NCBI RefSeq assembly: GCF_038561935.1
Contig: NZ_CP102770.1
Coordinates: 7,254,001 to 7,318,000, forward strand
Origin: Myxococcus stipitatus
GTDB lineage: Bacteria; Myxococcota; Myxococcia; Myxococcales; Myxococcaceae
Reading direction: 5' to 3'
Length of the DNA: 64,000 nt
In this document: piece by piece, positions 1 to 9,099 of the stretch
Layout of the letters: each line of letters starts with the position of its first letter
Numbering within the stretch: the stretch's first letter is position 1
Notes under the pieces: generated by a model
Databases searched by the model: none
The model's input: only the letters and a program-made list of their open reading frames with translations
Told to the model about the DNA's origin: nothing
Made by a program: the position numbers and the translations under genes

Positions 1-522
1 ACGCTCTGCGGCACGGACCCGACGACCGGCAACGTCGTCCGGTACAACGCGGCCACCAACGCGTGGGCCACCATCGGCGGCCCGGGCTCGCGCTTCGCCG
101 CGACCACGTCGGCGGTGTATGGCATTGGCCCCTGGCAGGATGACTACACCGCGCGCTGGAGCGGCGTGGGCGGCTCGTGGTCCATCGTCGGCGGTGGAGC
201 GAGCGAGCTCATCGGCGGTGGCACCAGCATGTACCGGCTGACCAACGTCAAGGACGCCATCCAGCGCCATGACGGTGGCTCGACGTGGACGACCATCGGC
301 GGCTCCGGCAGGAGCTTCGTGGCCGTGGGCAGCGACGTCTACGGCCTGCGTCCGGATGGCTCGTTCATCATGAAGTACAACGGCACGGTGTGGAACTCCA
401 TCCACGGCCCCGCGGCCAAGATCTTCAGCTCGAACGGCTACCTCCTCGCGCTGAACAACGACGACACCATCGAGCGCTACAACCCCGCCACCAACACCTG
501 GACGAGCCTCGGCAAGCCCTGA
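1..522 (+). CDS. Kelch/tectonin-like beta-propeller protein, 3' part
   Basis: The frame is open from the left edge to a TGA at 520-522, giving 173 residues of a longer protein whose start lies outside the window. The residues form short beta-strand repeats such as RYNAATNAWATIGGPG and ERYNPATNTWTSLGKP, spaced about 40-50 residues apart. This 'variable plus NTW plus G' pattern is typical of Kelch- or tectonin-type propeller blades. Such proteins bind ligands or surfaces and are often exported, but no catalytic site is visible and the signal peptide would be off the window. A strong hairpin at 537-569 follows the stop. Function beyond 'propeller' cannot be given. Confidence 0.75.
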   Translation, partial: TLCGTDPTTGNVVRYNAATNAWATIGGPGSRFAATTSAVYGIGPWQDDYTARWSGVGGSWSIVGGGASELIGGGTSMYRLTNVKDAIQRHDGGSTWTTIGGSGRSFVAVGSDVYGLRPDGSFIMKYNGTVWNSIHGPAAKIFSSNGYLLALNNDDTIERYNPATNTWTSLGKP

Positions 523-536
523 GCGTTCATCCAGGC

Positions 537-569
537 GAGGGCCAACGGACGCTCCATCCGTTGGCCCTC
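537..569. terminator. Bidirectional terminator hairpin
   Basis: A perfect 13-bp stem (537-549 pairing with 557-569) encloses a 7-base loop and lies between the convergent ends of the propeller gene and the SRPBCC gene. The right arm is followed by TCTTCG on the plus strand. Confidence 0.8.
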
Positions 570-597
570 TCTTCGTGAAGAAAGCAGCGAAGGAAGC

Positions 598-996
598 TCA
601 GGCCGCGGTGCCGTCGAGCGCCTTCTGCATCGCGGCCATGCCGGCCTCCATCATCGGGCCAACGACAGCACCCGCCTCGTGCGGCAGGAAGTCCGCGGTC
701 CACACGACCCGGCTCCCCGAGCCCTCCGCGAAGACCTGGACCGCGCCGTTGTAGTGCGTCGTCGGCCCGCCTTCCGCGCCCCACACGAGCCGCCGCTCCT
801 CCTCGTTGACCGACACGATGGGCTCTCGGACCACCGAGCCGTTGGCGAACGTCACGACGCGCGCCCCTGGCTCGAGTCGCGTGTCGAGCACGAACCCGGG
901 CACCAGCCGGGTGTGGAGGGCGCCAATGTCCCGGATGGCGTCCCACACTCTCTCGGGTGTGGCACGCGTCGTGATGTCCTTGCGAAGGGAAGCCAT
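598..996 (-). CDS. SRPBCC/START-like ligand-binding protein
   Basis: A 132-residue protein starting MASLRKDITT. This ATG was chosen over an upstream in-frame start (1077) because AGGAG lies about ten bases before it. The pattern of an N-terminal strand (DITTRATPERVWDAI), a central antiparallel sheet and a long C-terminal helix (GAVVGPMMEAGMAAMQKAL) is that of the SRPBCC superfamily, which includes polyketide cyclases and START-like lipid or hydrophobic-ligand binders. The Pfam 'polyketide cyclase 2' type is the likeliest match. It follows an AraC-type regulator on the same strand by 80 bases and is probably co-transcribed with it. No substrate can be read from the sequence. Confidence 0.85.
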   Translation of the reverse strand: MASLRKDITTRATPERVWDAIRDIGALHTRLVPGFVLDTRLEPGARVVTFANGSVVREPIVSVNEEERRLVWGAEGGPTTHYNGAVQVFAEGSGSRVVWTADFLPHEAGAVVGPMMEAGMAAMQKALDGTAA

Positions 997-1076
997 GCGG
1001 TCTGCTCCTGTGAAAGGGGCCCTGCGCCCAGGCAGGGACAGCGGCCCGCGCTCGCGGGCTCGCCGTGCCCCCTTCA

Positions 1077-1919
1077 TTAGGAGGTGTGCCGCAGCTTCTC
1101 TTGGAGAATCTTGCGGTCTCCGCGCGAGGCCTTCCGGAACGCGCTCGGCGACACACCGGCCGCGCGACGGAACGTGCGCACGAAGTTCGAGAGGTCTCCG
1201 AAGCCCACGTCGAAGGCGATACGCGCGATGGGAACCTCCGTCGCGAGCAGGCGCGCGGCGTGACGCAGGCGAAGGCGCACGAGGTACTGATGGGGCGTGA
1301 CGCCCAGCACGGCGCGGAAGATGCGCAGGAAATGGAACGGGCTCAGGTCCAGCTCCGCCGCCAGCCCCTCCAATGTCAACGGCTCGTCCGCTTGTTCCTC
1401 CAGCAGGAGCGCGGCCTCGACGGCGCGCCGCCGGTTCTTCACATGCATCCGAGGCGACGCCCCTCGCTTTCCGGAGGCGGTCTCCACGAAGCGGGCCGCG
1501 AACACGAGCGCGACCTCGTCCAGGCCCAGCTGCGTCCGCCCCTCGGCGGTCTGCTGCGCCAGCTCACCGAGCATCATCAAGGAAGGCCCAGGCGGAAGCG
1601 CCCCCACTCGCCACACCTCGCGAGAGGCCCCGAGCTCCTCCACGAGCGCCTCGGAGAACTGGAACGAGAGGCACTCATCGCCCGCGAGGTGATGCTCGTG
1701 CGTGCAGCGAAAGGTGTCTCCGGCATGGCCCACGAGCGTCGCCCCGGCGACGAGCTCATGCCTGAGCCCCCTCGAGTCGTAGCCGAAGCTCCCCCGCCGG
1801 ACATACGACACCGAGAAGTCCGCGTGCTGCTCCTCGACCGCGGCCTCCCCCGGCTTCGCGTCACACCGGTAGTCCAGGACGGCGAGCGCGCGCGAACGGT
1901 GCAGGACCGTGGTTCGCAT
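1077..1919 (-). CDS. AraC-family transcriptional regulator
   Basis: A 280-residue regulator. The N-terminal half (about 1-165) is a cupin-like sensor region. The C-terminal 100 residues contain the two helix-turn-helix units of AraC/XylS proteins (LTLEGLAAELDLSPFHFLR and PIARIAFDVGFGDLSNFVR), with the usual PSAFRK ending. It lies upstream of the SRPBCC gene on the same strand, so it may control its own small operon. The inducer is unknown. A short AT-poor gap separates it from the TPR fragment on the opposite strand. Confidence 0.9.
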   Translation of the reverse strand: MRTTVLHRSRALAVLDYRCDAKPGEAAVEEQHADFSVSYVRRGSFGYDSRGLRHELVAGATLVGHAGDTFRCTHEHHLAGDECLSFQFSEALVEELGASREVWRVGALPPGPSLMMLGELAQQTAEGRTQLGLDEVALVFAARFVETASGKRGASPRMHVKNRRRAVEAALLLEEQADEPLTLEGLAAELDLSPFHFLRIFRAVLGVTPHQYLVRLRLRHAARLLATEVPIARIAFDVGFGDLSNFVRTFRRAAGVSPSAFRKASRGDRKILQEKLRHTS

Positions 1920-2054
1920 CCGCCCTGGCTAGCAGGATTGCCCCTGGAAGACTTGGAGAATCTTGCCCTGCCCTCCCCGCGCCTCCGTGCAACACGCGGG
2001 AAGGACTGGACGGGAACAACCTACGGGTGGGCGACATGGACGCTTGAGCCCGCG

Positions 2055-2453
2055 ATGGCCGCTCGGCCACCGCCCGCCACCGTCTTCGCGCAGCTGGAGG
2101 AGCAGGGAGTGGACGCGGTCATCCAGGCCGTCGAACAGTTCCGACGCGAGCTCCCCGAGGAGCCCGTCGTCGAGGAGGCCGTCTTCAATGAGCGAGGCTA
2201 TGCGCTACTCGGCCAGCGGAAGGCCGAGCAGGCCGTGCGCGTCTTCCAGCTCGTCGCGCACTTCCATCCCAAGTCCGCGAACGCGGCCGACAGCCTGGGA
2301 GACGCCTACGTCGCGACGGGGCAGAAGGAGCAGGCACGTGCCTCCTTTGGCCGCACCCTCGAGCTCGCGCCCGCCGACGCCTCGCTCAACAACGAGTCCC
2401 GGGCGTCCCTCCTCTCGGAGAGCGCCCGGAAGCTCAAGCTGCTCGCCCCCTGA
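2055..2453 (+). CDS. Small TPR-repeat protein
   Basis: A 132-residue protein starting MAARPPPATVF. It carries about one and a half tetratricopeptide repeats: the segments around ERGYALLGQRKAEQAVRVF and SLGDAYVATGQKEQARASF have the A/G/Y/A spacing of TPR helices. This layout is very like the C-terminal TPR tail found on many serine hydrolases, where the catalytic domain precedes it. It could therefore be a detached remnant or a stand-alone adaptor. No clear Shine-Dalgarno precedes the ATG, and the frame is open upstream without a better start. It converges with the gene at 2472-4361. Confidence 0.55.
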   Translation: MAARPPPATVFAQLEEQGVDAVIQAVEQFRRELPEEPVVEEAVFNERGYALLGQRKAEQAVRVFQLVAHFHPKSANAADSLGDAYVATGQKEQARASFGRTLELAPADASLNNESRASLLSESARKLKLLAP

Positions 2454-2471
2454 ACCGCGGGCGCGTCGGTC

Positions 2472-4361
2472 TCAGACCACCGTCCCCGAGAGCGGAGTGC
2501 CTCCAGAGGTCGTCACCAGGTTCCAATACTCCGAGGCCACATCAATCTCGTTGCCCAGGCCCTTGGCCATATTGAGCATGGCCAGGCCTTGGGACGCAGG
2601 GGAGTTGTCGTAGTCCTTGAGGAGCGACGACAGCTTCGAGTTGGAATCCGCCCCGACCCGCGCCTGCATCGACTGGATGTCGCTGGCGGAGAGCGTGAGC
2701 GTGAGCGGGTTGTCATTCTCTCGCGCGGCCTTCGCCTTGGCGGCGTCTCCCGTAAAGGCCATCACCAGACGCTCTCGGGCATTGTCGTCCGTCGTGTCGA
2801 ACACGAGGCTCATCGAGTCGCTGCCCGGAACGAGCGTCCCGTCCTTGTCGTACTTCGCCGTGTAGTTCAGCTCGGGGCGATCCGCGTCTCCAAAGGAGGC
2901 ACTGGCCGTGAGCGTCTTCGTCCCATCCGAGTTGTGGGTGACGACGAACTCGGTGGCATCCTTGACGCCTTCCGACTCGAGGGTGGGGAACGGCTCGACA
3001 TTGAGAGAGAACTTCGAGAACGCCCCCTCCCACGAGAGCTTGTCCTGGCGCATCGTGTTGCTCACGCCCGGCCCGTCCTGCGCGGGCATGCCTCCCCCCT
3101 TCGAGAAGGACTCGTAGGCCGCCTTTCCGGAGTCGTTGCCGAGGTCGAACCGCGCGGAGCGCAGGCTGTACTCCTTCAAGGAAGTACTGCTGCCGAAGCT
3201 GGCGGAGACCCAGTCATTCCCCAGCGTCAGCGCCGCATCCTGGTTGATGAACTCCGTGGGCCCCTCGGTCACCGTCAACAGGTCTCCCGTGCGGCTCACC
3301 TCAATGGAGGTTCCCGTGCCCACGGTCTCCGTCGAGGTCGAGCTCAAGGCCCCATCCACCTTCGAGCTCTTGCCGCCGCTCAGCTCCAGGGTGGACGTCA
3401 CACCCGCGAACTGCCCCGTCTCCACCTCGATGGTGGCCCCATCCGGGATGGTCTCCTCCCGCAAGGGATGGGGTGGAGGAATCTCTCCGCGCTCCAGCTT
3501 CGCGAAGTCCTCCTCCTTCATCTTCACCTCGTAGTTCATGGAGGCGCCGCCCGTGACGCCCACACTCGCGGACGCCGACACCCGGGCCAGCTTCAGCTCC
3601 ACCTCGCCCGTCACGGTGGCGGCCACCTCCGCCGAGACGTTGAAGGTGACGTACCCGTCCTCGCGCTTCACGTCCTTGGAGAGCGAGGAGCTGAGCTCCA
3701 CGGCCACGGGCCCCTTCTGGTAGGGAACGGAGACGTTGTACTCGGGGCCCGCGGTGGCCGCGACGGCGGCATCCAGCGGCGTGCTGTCCGCGAGCATCAT
3801 CTGCTGAAGCCCGGGAGACAGCTTCGCCTGCGCCAGCGCCTGCGCGCGCTCCGCCGAGCCCGGCTCCGTGGCGAACACCTTCGCCGCCGTGTTGGCGGAG
3901 AGCGAGCCCACCTCCTGATATTGAGACTGCTCCTTCAGGTACGTCTGCATGTCCGAGTAGCTCTTGCCGCTGCTCGGATCGAACACTCGTTCACCTTGGC
4001 GAACCACCACATGGCCGGCCTGCCCTTCGGCGCCGCCACGGGTGTCCTTGAGGAACACCAGCTCCGAGCGGCCCCGCAGCTCGGGCGAGGCCTTGCTCAC
4101 CCAGTCCGCGGCCCTGTCCAGGCAGTTGACGGTGGCGTCCTTGGAATTTTCGGTGAGCAGCGATGAAGCCGGAGCCTGTCCATCCAGGCGCCCACCGGGC
4201 TTCGTGGCCTTGTTGTCGAACGTGGACGTCGAGCTGAAGCCCCGGGCGGGCCGGGCCGTGCTCGCATCGTCTTGTCTCGGCTCTGTCCCACGCTGCGTCG
4301 CCTCTGCTTGACGACGTCGGACGTGTGCAGCGCCCCCATCTCCGAGACCTCTCATGCTCAT
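2472..4361 (-). CDS. Effector-like protein with N-terminal Cys-His-Asp domain
   Basis: A 629-residue protein starting MSMRGLGDGG. The start is set by AGGGGGAG about seven bases upstream. Residues 1-65 are polar and disordered. Residues 68-195 form a domain that matches residues 89-215 of the protein at 57371-60658. Conserved points are LLTEN, the NCLD cysteine (Cys80), the GH histidine (His117) and the DP aspartate (Asp128), with identical spacing in both proteins. This order suggests a papain- or transglutaminase-like thiol peptidase fold (inference). Residues 200-629 are Ser/Thr/Gly-rich beta structure with no recognised family and no membrane segment. No secretion signal is visible, so export would need a dedicated system. 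The C-terminal region is unlike that of its partner. Confidence 0.75.
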   Translation of the reverse strand: MSMRGLGDGGAAHVRRRQAEATQRGTEPRQDDASTARPARGFSSTSTFDNKATKPGGRLDGQAPASSLLTENSKDATVNCLDRAADWVSKASPELRGRSELVFLKDTRGGAEGQAGHVVVRQGERVFDPSSGKSYSDMQTYLKEQSQYQEVGSLSANTAAKVFATEPGSAERAQALAQAKLSPGLQQMMLADSTPLDAAVAATAGPEYNVSVPYQKGPVAVELSSSLSKDVKREDGYVTFNVSAEVAATVTGEVELKLARVSASASVGVTGGASMNYEVKMKEEDFAKLERGEIPPPHPLREETIPDGATIEVETGQFAGVTSTLELSGGKSSKVDGALSSTSTETVGTGTSIEVSRTGDLLTVTEGPTEFINQDAALTLGNDWVSASFGSSTSLKEYSLRSARFDLGNDSGKAAYESFSKGGGMPAQDGPGVSNTMRQDKLSWEGAFSKFSLNVEPFPTLESEGVKDATEFVVTHNSDGTKTLTASASFGDADRPELNYTAKYDKDGTLVPGSDSMSLVFDTTDDNARERLVMAFTGDAAKAKAARENDNPLTLTLSASDIQSMQARVGADSNSKLSSLLKDYDNSPASQGLAMLNMAKGLGNEIDVASEYWNLVTTSGGTPLSGTVV

Positions 4362-4579
4362 GGCTGTGTACTCCCCCTCTGGATACTTCGAACGCTCCGA
4401 CCCGAAGCGCTGCGTGATTCTCGCCATGTAGCGCGGGAGGTTGCGTGGATTCTTGAAGTATTGGAGTCCCATTTCCGGGACATGAAAACGATCGATTCTT
4501 CTTCCCGCGGCCGAGATGTCCTGCCCGCTTCGTTCGTTCCCCGTCGGCAGCGCCAATCCCCCAGCAGGAGCTGTCGAGC
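4362..4579. promoter_or_regulatory. Divergent intergenic region
   Basis: This 218-base gap separates the divergent effector-like and serine-hydrolase genes and must hold both promoters. It contains locally AT-richer stretches (4450-4500), but I could not assign a confident -35/-10 pair. An in-frame upstream extension of the minus-strand gene exists but lacks a ribosome site. Confidence 0.35.
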
Positions 4580-6634
4580 ATGCAGTCCCGCTTCATGAAG
4601 CCGCGTCAGAGGGTGCTGTCAGTGATGATGACGGCCCTCCTCGGATGTCAGACACCGGGAGAAGCCCCTCGCGCGGAGGAGCCTCCCGAGGAACAGCGCC
4701 CCGCCGAGTCCTGCTCCGCGTCGGAGGCGCTGACGGGGCCCCAGGCCGCCTGGGCTGTTCGCCACGGACTGACCGACGCGCAACTCCAGACGGAGCTCAC
4801 ACAGAGGATGGCGCAGGGCTATCGCCTCGCCGATGTCAGCGGCTACGAAGCAGGGGGCGGCGCCTGCCATGCCACCCTCTGGGAGAAGTCGAGCGATGGG
4901 GCGTGGCGGGCCTTCCATGGACTGACGTCCGAGCAGTTCCAGGTCACCCTCGACGAGCAGAAGGCCCAGGGATACCGCCCCAGAGTGCTCAAGGGCTACA
5001 CCGTCGGCGGTGTCGTCTCCTTCGCGGTCATCTTCCATCAGGACGAAGGCTCCGAGTGGCTCGCCCGTCATGACCTGAGCGAGTCCGTGTTCCAGTCGGA
5101 GCTCGACACCCGGGCGGCCCAGGGCTACCGGCTCGTGCACCTGAGTGGCTACACATCCGGCGGCGAGGCGCGCTACACGGCCCTCTGGGACAAGGCCCGC
5201 GGCCCGGCCTGGAAGGCCCACCCTCGACTGACCGCGTCCGAGCTCGAATCCACCCTCGAGGCCCACGCGGCCCAGGGCTACCAGCTCACGCGGCTCAGCA
5301 GCTACGACGTGGGCGGCACGGACCGGTACGCGGCCCTCTTCGAGGCCACACCCGGAGCGCCCATCGCCGCTCGTCACGGCCTCTCCTCCGCCGCGTATCA
5401 ACTCGAGGTGACGGACCTCAAGTACCAGGGCTACCGCCCCGTCGTGGTGGCGACGCACAACAGCGGGAATCAGCCTGTCTTCTCCCTGCTCTGGAGGAAC
5501 CCGGCGTTCAGCGCGGCCGACCTGCGACACATCGACAACACCGTCCAGCAGGCGATGGCCCAGGCGAAGACGGTCGGCCTGTCGCTGGCCATCACCCACC
5601 GCGGGCGCCTCGTGTTCGCCAAGGGCTATGGCGAAGCCCAGCTCTCCAGCAAGGTCCCCGTCAACACCTCTCACCGCTTCCGCATCGCCAGTGTGTCCAA
5701 GCCGCTGACCTCCATCGGCATCATGCGACTGATGGAGCGCGGCCAGCTTCAGCTGACGGACCGCGTCTTCGGCGGGAACGGTCTGCTCGGAGAGACCTTC
5801 GGCCTCGAGAGCACCTACAAGGACAGCCGCGTCCTGGACATCACCGTCCAGCACCTGCTCGAGCACACCGCGGGCGGCTGGGACAACAACGGCACCGACG
5901 GCACCCCCGACCCCATGGCGACCTACGTGGGCCTGTCACACGAGCAGCTCATCCAGACGGTGCTGCGAACCGTGCCGCTCGAGTTCGCGCCGGGGACGAC
6001 GTACCAGTACTCGAACTTCGGCTACAGCATCCTGGGTCGCATCATCGAGCGCGTCACGGGGCTGCCTTATGAGACGTACATGCGCGACCACGTGTTCCTG
6101 CCCAGCGGCGCCACCCGCTTCGCCGTGGGCGGCGACACCTTGAGCGAGCGACTGCCCGACGAGGTCGTCTACTCCCAGCGGGGCCCGGGAGCCTACAGCC
6201 CCTACCAGATGCCCCTGCATCGCATGGATGCGCACGGCGGCTGGGTCGTCACGCCCATCGACCTGCTGCGCGTCGCCGTGCGGGTGGATGGGTTCTCCAC
6301 CGTCCCGGACCTGCTGAGCCAGACGACGCTCGCCACGATGACCACCCGCACGACGGCGCTCGACACGAACGGCAACCCGGTCGTCTACGCCAGGGGCTGG
6401 GCCGTGAACAACGTTCCCAACTGGTGGCACAACGGCTACCTCCAGGGAACCCAGTCCCTGTTGGTGCGGACCCATGACCGCTACGGCCCCAGCGGCACCG
6501 AGGAGTTCCTCTGGTCCGCCATGACGAACTCCAACAACAGCCCCTCCTCGGACACGCCCGACATCAACCTGGACAGCCTCATGTGGACCGTCGTGAAGGG
6601 CATCAGCGCCTGGCCCGCACACGACCTGTTCTGA
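4580..6634 (+). CDS. Secreted lipoprotein: tandem-repeat domain plus class C beta-lactamase-like serine hydrolase
   Basis: A 684-residue protein with an AGGAG site nine bases before the ATG. A short signal peptide ends in the lipobox ALLGC, so it is probably lipid-anchored. Residues about 45-310 hold five repeats of roughly 50 residues with the signature 'RHGLT...AQGYRL..VSGY..GG..RYAALW', the bacterial tandem repeat (polyglycine-hydrolase structural repeat) type. Residues 320-684 form a serine beta-lactamase-like domain: Ser371-x-x-Lys374, Tyr477-Ser-Asn479 and a His617-Asn-Gly619 triad in place of KTG. By analogy with polyglycine hydrolases it may cleave glycine-rich peptides, but the substrate is not shown here. 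It is a close paralogue of the next gene. Confidence 0.88.
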   Translation: MQSRFMKPRQRVLSVMMTALLGCQTPGEAPRAEEPPEEQRPAESCSASEALTGPQAAWAVRHGLTDAQLQTELTQRMAQGYRLADVSGYEAGGGACHATLWEKSSDGAWRAFHGLTSEQFQVTLDEQKAQGYRPRVLKGYTVGGVVSFAVIFHQDEGSEWLARHDLSESVFQSELDTRAAQGYRLVHLSGYTSGGEARYTALWDKARGPAWKAHPRLTASELESTLEAHAAQGYQLTRLSSYDVGGTDRYAALFEATPGAPIAARHGLSSAAYQLEVTDLKYQGYRPVVVATHNSGNQPVFSLLWRNPAFSAADLRHIDNTVQQAMAQAKTVGLSLAITHRGRLVFAKGYGEAQLSSKVPVNTSHRFRIASVSKPLTSIGIMRLMERGQLQLTDRVFGGNGLLGETFGLESTYKDSRVLDITVQHLLEHTAGGWDNNGTDGTPDPMATYVGLSHEQLIQTVLRTVPLEFAPGTTYQYSNFGYSILGRIIERVTGLPYETYMRDHVFLPSGATRFAVGGDTLSERLPDEVVYSQRGPGAYSPYQMPLHRMDAHGGWVVTPIDLLRVAVRVDGFSTVPDLLSQTTLATMTTRTTALDTNGNPVVYARGWAVNNVPNWWHNGYLQGTQSLLVRTHDRYGPSGTEEFLWSAMTNSNNSPSSDTPDINLDSLMWTVVKGISAWPAHDLF

Positions 6635-6677
6635 CGGAGGGCGCCGGCGTCGGCCAGGACTGCCGGCAAGACTTGCA

Positions 6678-6712
6678 GGACCGGCGGGGGTTGCGAGCGC
6701 CTCCGCCGGTCC
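6678..6712 (+). terminator. Terminator hairpin after first serine hydrolase
   Basis: A perfect 10-bp stem (6678-6687 with 6703-6712) with a 15-base loop lies 44 bases after the stop codon. The same stem sequence recurs after the paralogue at 8883-8917, so the terminator appears to belong to the duplicated unit. There is no strong T-run. Confidence 0.65.
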
Positions 6713-6837
6713 GCGGCGCACCCACGCGTGGCTCCTCGTCTCAGCCTCTGACCTGGGGCGAGCGGCCTGGGACTTGCTGATGGGGTGAGGCGTGCGGTTC
6801 AGCGCAACACCCACACCCAAAACAGGAGTTCCCCATC

Positions 6838-8865
6838 ATGAGTCCACTCAAGACGAAATCACTTCTGACAGCCCTGTCCTTGCTGGCTGCATCCTTCGTG
6901 GGATGCGGGGCTCCGCCAGAGGAAGTCCCCGCCGCCGAGTCCAGCAGCACGTCCCAGGCGCTGGTCGGTCCCTATGACCCCTGGGTCGCCCGCCACGGGC
7001 TCACCTCGGCGCAATACCAGACGGAATTCAATACCTGGGAGGGCCAGGGCTATCGCCTCTCATATGTCAGTGGTTACGAAGAGGGGGGCAGTGCCCGCTA
7101 TGCGGCCATCTGGGAGCAGACGAGCGGCCCGTCCTGGCGCGCCTCCCACGGCCTGACGTCCGCGCAGTACCAGACCGCGGTCGTCAATCAGCAGGCGCAG
7201 GGCTATCGCCCGGTGATGGTCAACGGGTACAGCGTCGGAGGCGTGGCCTATTTCGCGGTCATCTTCCACGCGAGCAATGGCGTGGCGTGGGTGGCGCGTC
7301 ATGACCTGACGTCGGCCCAGTACCAGGCGGAGTTCAACAACTGGGTGGGCCAGGGCTACCGGCTCGTGCACGTGAGCGGCTACACGTCCGGGGGCGCGGA
7401 GCGCTATGCGGCCATCTGGGACAAGACGAGCGGCCCCGCGTCGCGGGCCTATCACGGCATGACGTCGGCCCAGTACCAGTCCACGTTCACCACCAACGCG
7501 TCGCAGGGGTACGAGCTGGCGCAGGTCAGCAGCTACAACGTGGGCGGCACGGACCTGTACGCGGCCATCTTCCATGCGGCCTCGGGGATTCCGACGGCCG
7601 CGCGGCATGGCCTCTCCTCGGCCGGGTACCAGCAGGCCGTGATGGACCTGAAGTACCAGGGCTACCGCCCGGTCATGGTGGCGGCGCACAACAACGGCAG
7701 CGCGCCCGAGTTCGCCATGCTCTGGCGGAACCTGACGTTCAGCGCGGCCGACCTGGAGCACATCGACAGCACCGTCCAGCAGGCGATGAGCAGCACGAAC
7801 ACCGTCGGGCTGTCGCTGGCCATCACCCGGCGCGGGCGCCTGGTGTTCGCCAAGGGGTACGGCCTGGCCGACCGGAGCGCCAACACGCCGGTCAACTCCT
7901 CGCACCGCTTCCGCGTCGCCAGTGTGTCCAAGCCGATGACGTCCATCGGCATCATGCGGCTCATCGAGAGCGGGCAGATCCAGCTGACGGACCGCGTCTT
8001 CGGCCGGGGTGGGTTGCTTGGGGAGACGTTCGGTTTGCAGAGCACGTACGCGGACAGCCGCGTCCTGAACATCACCGTCCAGCACCTGCTCGAGCACACC
8101 GCGGGCGGCTGGGACAACGATGGCGGTGATGGCTCCGGGGACCCGATGTTCATGAACACGTCCATGAACCACGCGCAGCTCATCCAGTGGGTGCTGCAGA
8201 ACGTGCCGCTCGAGTTCGCGCCGGGGACGCGGTACCAGTATTCGAACTTCGGCTACAGCGTCCTGGGTCGCATCATCGAGCGCGTCACGGGGCTGCCCTA
8301 TGACACGTACATGCGCAACAACGTGTTCACGCCCAGCGGCGCCACCAGCTTCGCGGTGGGCGGCGACACGCTGAGCGCGCGTCTGCCCAACGAGGTCGTC
8401 TACTACCAGCTGGGCGCGGGGGCCTCCAATCCGTACGGGATGCCGGTGCGGCGCATGGATGCGCACGGCGGCTGGGTCGTCACGCCCATCGACGCGGTGC
8501 GCGTCGCGGTGCGAGCGGATGGGTTCTCCACCGTCCCGGACCTGCTGAACGCGACGACGCTCGCCACGATGACCACCCGCACGACGGCGCCCGACACGAA
8601 CGGCAACCCCGTCAACTACGCCAAGGGCTGGTCGGTGAACAGCCTCCCCAACTGGTGGCACAACGGCTACGTCCCCGGCACGCTGGCGCTGCTGGTCCGG
8701 ACCGATGACCGCTACGGCCCCAGCCGCACCGAGGAGTTCACCTGGTCCGCCATGACCAACTCCAACAACAAGTCCGGCTCGGGCACGTCCGACATCAACC
8801 TGGACAGCCTCATGTGGAATGTCGTGAACGGCGTCAGCGCCTGGCCCGCGCACAACCTGTTCTGA
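6838..8865 (+). CDS. Secreted lipoprotein: tandem-repeat domain plus serine hydrolase (paralogue)
   Basis: A 675-residue paralogue of the preceding gene. The signal peptide ends in SFVGC, a lipobox. Five repeats of about 50 residues (for example SAQYQTEFNTWEGQGYRL) precede a beta-lactamase-like domain with Ser362-x-x-Lys365, Tyr468-Ser-Asn470 and His608-Asn-Gly610. The repeats here match each other more closely than in the first copy. The catalytic half shares long near-identical DNA stretches with the upstream gene, for example around 8454-8600 against 6226-6372, which indicates tandem duplication with later homogenisation. CAGGAG lies before the ATG (6823-6828). Role as for the paralogue; substrate unknown. 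Confidence 0.88.
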   Translation: MSPLKTKSLLTALSLLAASFVGCGAPPEEVPAAESSSTSQALVGPYDPWVARHGLTSAQYQTEFNTWEGQGYRLSYVSGYEEGGSARYAAIWEQTSGPSWRASHGLTSAQYQTAVVNQQAQGYRPVMVNGYSVGGVAYFAVIFHASNGVAWVARHDLTSAQYQAEFNNWVGQGYRLVHVSGYTSGGAERYAAIWDKTSGPASRAYHGMTSAQYQSTFTTNASQGYELAQVSSYNVGGTDLYAAIFHAASGIPTAARHGLSSAGYQQAVMDLKYQGYRPVMVAAHNNGSAPEFAMLWRNLTFSAADLEHIDSTVQQAMSSTNTVGLSLAITRRGRLVFAKGYGLADRSANTPVNSSHRFRVASVSKPMTSIGIMRLIESGQIQLTDRVFGRGGLLGETFGLQSTYADSRVLNITVQHLLEHTAGGWDNDGGDGSGDPMFMNTSMNHAQLIQWVLQNVPLEFAPGTRYQYSNFGYSVLGRIIERVTGLPYDTYMRNNVFTPSGATSFAVGGDTLSARLPNEVVYYQLGAGASNPYGMPVRRMDAHGGWVVTPIDAVRVAVRADGFSTVPDLLNATTLATMTTRTTAPDTNGNPVNYAKGWSVNSLPNWWHNGYVPGTLALLVRTDDRYGPSRTEEFTWSAMTNSNNKSGSGTSDINLDSLMWNVVNGVSAWPAHNLF

Positions 8866-8882
8866 CAAGGGTTGAGGGCAGT

Positions 8883-8917
8883 GGACCGGCGGGGCTCGAG
8901 TGGGCCCGCGCCGGTCC
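8883..8917 (+). terminator. Terminator hairpin after second serine hydrolase
   Basis: A 9-bp perfect stem (8883-8891 with 8909-8917) is followed by TTGGCGTTTGTGTT, moderately T-rich. It copies the stem found after the first paralogue and insulates the operon that starts at 9100. Confidence 0.7.
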
Positions 8918-8929
8918 TTGGCGTTTGTG

Positions 8930-8979
8930 TTGACACGCAAGGACTATGACACTTTTCAGACCCATGATGGGTCATGACC
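8930..8979 (+). promoter_or_regulatory. Candidate promoter and overlapping operator dyads of the TerB-Hxs operon
   Basis: A consensus TTGACA occurs at 8930-8935. Just downstream are two overlapping dyads: GACCCAT-G-ATGGGTC at 8959-8973 and the perfect palindrome GGTCATGACC at 8970-8979. The -10 element is not clear; TTTTCA at 8953-8958 has the right 17-base spacing but is weak. Position 120 bases before the first gene of the operon suggests repressor or activator control. The regulator is not encoded next to it. Confidence 0.4.
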
Positions 8980-9099
8980 GCCCCGATGGACATACCTCCC
9001 AGGGGGTAGGCATCCCGGCTGACTTTCCCTCACACTCGCCCCCCTGTATCCGATTACCCTTCGTCTGGCGGAGAAGGTCAGCGGTAGGCGGGGAGCGAC

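Noticed and set aside
7060..8940. Minus-strand frame of 626 codons across the second serine hydrolase
   Set aside because: Composition is shadow-like and the plus-strand gene has intact catalytic motifs.
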